NCBI RefSeq assembly: GCF_021049285.1
Contig: NZ_CP088017.1
Span: 1,437,380-1,501,379, forward strand
Direction: 5' to 3'
Origin: Ruania halotolerans
GTDB lineage: Bacteria; Actinomycetota; Actinomycetes; Actinomycetales; Beutenbergiaceae
DNA length: 64,000 nt
This document shows, in pieces, positions 62,173 through 64,000 of the stretch. The notes under the pieces were generated by a model, which saw only the letters and a list, made by a program, of their open reading frames with translations, was not told the DNA's origin and searched no databases. How positions within the stretch are numbered: the first letter of the stretch is position 1; every line of letters starts with the position of its first letter. Made by a program: the position numbers and the translations under genes.

Positions 62173-63210
62173 ATGGAACGGACCATACGGGCGACGTCGC
62201 GCGACGTGGCCGCTGCTGCCGGTGTCTCCGTGGCGACCGTCTCCTACGTGATGAATGGCCGCACGGACCGGCGGATTCCCACCGCGACCCGCGACCGGGT
62301 GCTGGAGAGCGCGCGCGAACTTGGCTACGCGCCGGACCGATCCGCCCGGATGTTGCGCCGACGCTCCACTGAGCAGGTCTGCCTCGTGATCGGGAGTTTC
62401 GGTGTGCCCGCCCTGGATCAGATGGCGGCAAGTCTCCATGAGGTCGGGGACCGGCACGGTTTCGGTGTGATCACCATGGTCGTCAACTCTGCAACGACGG
62501 CCGCTCGGACGATCGAGCGATTGCGTGAGCGAGTGGCCGACGGTGCCGTGATCGCGACCGGCTTGAGCTACCTCGACCCCTCCGACGTGGGCGGACTCGC
62601 CGATGCGGGTCTGCCCATGCTCGTGATGAGCAACACGGCCGAGGCTGACGGGTTCGACGTCTACCGCGAACCCGAGGCCGAGGCGATGGACGATGCGGTC
62701 GCTCACCTGGTCTCCAGCGGACGACGGCGGATTGCCTATGTGGGGCACGACCGGGAGGTGCGGGTGTTCCGGGAGCATGCCCTGGTGGACAGCGACAGGT
62801 TCGCTGCCTTCGTGGCTGGCCTGGACGCACGCGGCGTTGCGCTTCGGAAGGAGCTTGTCACCGCGGGTGCGGACGATCGGGTAGCCGGGTACCAGGCTGC
62901 TCGCTCGTTACTGTCGGCACCGGAGCCGCCCGAGGCCATCGTCACAGCCTCGTCCCGGTCGGCCGTGAGTGCCATCTGGGCAGCCAGAGACCTTGGCCTG
63001 CGGGTTCCGGAGGACGTCGCGGTGGTGGGCGCCGGCACGATTCCGGAGGCGCAGGTGACCCGGCCGACGCTCAGCACGATGGGTCCCGATGACGATGCCG
63101 ACTTCACCGAGGCGGCGCAGATGCTCTTCGACCGGATCATCCACACGCGCCGCGGGAACTGGCACGAGATCAGCCGCCCGTGGACGTTCACCGCTCGCGG
63201 TTCGGTCTGA
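62173..63210 (+). CDS. LacI family transcriptional regulator
   Basis: A 345-residue regulator. N-terminal helix-turn-helix ATSRDVAAAAGVSVATVSYVMNGR (about 6-29) and hinge-like RVLESARELGYAPDRSARMLRRR precede a periplasmic-binding-like sensor domain. The ATG at 62173 has GGGGGT upstream; another in-frame ATG is at 62161. Two near-identical palindromes precede the gene, so autoregulation is likely. The sugar-binding lipoprotein gene downstream suggests it controls a sugar import operon. Confidence 0.93.
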   Translation: MERTIRATSRDVAAAAGVSVATVSYVMNGRTDRRIPTATRDRVLESARELGYAPDRSARMLRRRSTEQVCLVIGSFGVPALDQMAASLHEVGDRHGFGVITMVVNSATTAARTIERLRERVADGAVIATGLSYLDPSDVGGLADAGLPMLVMSNTAEADGFDVYREPEAEAMDDAVAHLVSSGRRRIAYVGHDREVRVFREHALVDSDRFAAFVAGLDARGVALRKELVTAGADDRVAGYQAARSLLSAPEPPEAIVTASSRSAVSAIWAARDLGLRVPEDVAVVGAGTIPEAQVTRPTLSTMGPDDDADFTEAAQMLFDRIIHTRRGNWHEISRPWTFTARGSV

Positions 63211-63268
63211 CCGAGACGGCACATCAATGAACACAGGAATGCCATCACATCAACGAGGAGTGATTGCC

Positions 63269-64000
63269 GTGAAACGACAACTCAGTACCACCCCACTCAC
63301 CCGGCGCAGCGCCCTCGGACTCGGCGCCCTCGGTCTTGGCACGCTCGCAGCGTGCAACGTCAGCACCGAGACCGGGTCCGGCACCGGAGCCGAGAACCCG
63401 GAGTTCGGATTCGAGGGCATCCCGGACTCGGGAGCCGATCTGCCCACCGAGGACGTCACGATCGGCTGGATGGATTCCGGTGACCTGAAGGCGATGTTCC
63501 TCGAACCATTCTTCGCCTCCTATATGGACAAGCACGCGAATATCACCGTCGACTACCAGCCGAGCTCCTGGGACACCATCAATGAGGCCATCCCGGTCGC
63601 CGTGCGCAACAACAGCGCCCCGGACGTGTTCGCCCGACCGGCGAGCATGCCGACCCAGTCCGCGATCAGCGAGGGGTGGATCAGTCCGCTCGACGACGTC
63701 GTCCCGGACTTCGAGGAGTGGAAGGCAGGTTTCCCGGAGGGCGCCTTCATCCCGGGCGTCCATGTCTTCGACGGGCTGACCTATACCTGGCCGATGAACT
63801 CCAGCAAGAGGTTCGAATACCTGCAGCTGACGAACACCGCGCTGCTCGCCGATGCCGGATACGACCCGGCGGCGCGCCTCGGTCTCGACGACCTGCGTGA
63901 GGTGTGCCGCGCGGTGACCGAGAACGGGGACGGCGATGCCTATGGGCTGATGATCGACGGAACCAGGATCGCCCAGGTGGCGCTGATGTTCGCGCAGATG
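63269..64000 (+). CDS. Sugar ABC transporter substrate-binding lipoprotein, family 1 (partial)
   Basis: The first 244 residues of a binding protein cut by the right edge. The signal carries a twin-arginine-like TRRSALGLGALG and a lipobox LAAC near residue 27. The mature part shows WMDSGDLKAMFLEPFFASYMDKH, PDVFARPASMPTQSAISEGWISPLDDV and FDGLTYTWPMNSSKRFEYLQLTN. GAGGAG (63255-63260) precedes the GTG at 63269; a GTG at 63260 is in frame but would overlap that site. It lies 58 bp after the LacI gene and probably begins a sugar-import operon. Confidence 0.9.
   Translation, partial: MKRQLSTTPLTRRSALGLGALGLGTLAACNVSTETGSGTGAENPEFGFEGIPDSGADLPTEDVTIGWMDSGDLKAMFLEPFFASYMDKHANITVDYQPSSWDTINEAIPVAVRNNSAPDVFARPASMPTQSAISEGWISPLDDVVPDFEEWKAGFPEGAFIPGVHVFDGLTYTWPMNSSKRFEYLQLTNTALLADAGYDPAARLGLDDLREVCRAVTENGDGDAYGLMIDGTRIAQVALMFAQM

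Overview
The window is very GC-rich and densely coded. It has many ATGA/GTGA gene overlaps, frequent GTG starts and many apparently leaderless genes. This points to an actinomycete (Actinomycetota), most likely a Micrococcales soil or plant-associated heterotroph; that placement is inferred from gene content. No rRNA, tRNA, insertion sequence, prophage or CRISPR array was seen. Genes at both edges are cut off.

Layout. 1-4.7 kb: peptide/nickel-type ABC importer (minus strand) divergent from an Lrp/AsnC regulator. 4.7-8.7 kb: ROK repressor divergent from a Gfo/Idh/MocA dehydrogenase and a TIM-barrel isomerase, with an inverted repeat between them. 8.8-13.9 kb: vitamin B12 module, made of a PduO-type adenosyltransferase, a cobalamin riboswitch, a membrane-anchored transcobalamin-like protein and an ECF transporter. 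13.95-16.2 kb: 5-oxoprolinase PxpABC. 16.2-27.1 kb: glycan-use operon (DUF5107/TPR giant protein, cellulase-like protein, sugar ABC importer, GH36 alpha-galactosidase) divergent from an AraC regulator. 27.1-30.5 kb: DinB-like membrane fusion and a GH35 beta-galactosidase. 30.6-33.9 kb: gatCAB. 33.9-36.3 kb: acetyltransferase, glycerate kinase, lipoprotein. 36.3-38.0 kb: a compact operon of a ribbon-helix-helix protein, a 55-residue protein and a DUF4097 protein, preceded by seven 11-bp tandem repeats and a cluster of TGAC half-sites. This is the best candidate for an undescribed system.

38.6-55.1 kb is a branched-chain amino-acid region: two dihydroxy-acid dehydratases of different subfamilies, ilvBNC behind a leader peptide and attenuator, leuB, ilvE, and a citramalate synthase (cimA) behind a second leader peptide (ending Leu-Ile-Ile) and terminator. 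LeuB, IlvBN, IlvC, IlvD and IlvE can serve valine and leucine synthesis. With CimA they can also make isoleucine from pyruvate without threonine. Small genes (DUF4870, ASCH, SRPBCC, pterin dehydratase-VOC fusion) and a lone family-A DNA polymerase are interspersed.

55.2-60.8 kb: ribose-type ABC importer with a tagatose/psicose 3-epimerase-like enzyme, behind a perfect 14-bp palindrome. 60.9-62.0 kb: lipoate-protein ligase with its accessory domain at the N terminus. 62.0-64.0 kb: LacI regulator with two palindromic operators 73 bp apart, then a truncated sugar-binding lipoprotein. Overall this looks like a carbohydrate scavenger with many small, locally regulated uptake operons around core amino-acid synthesis.
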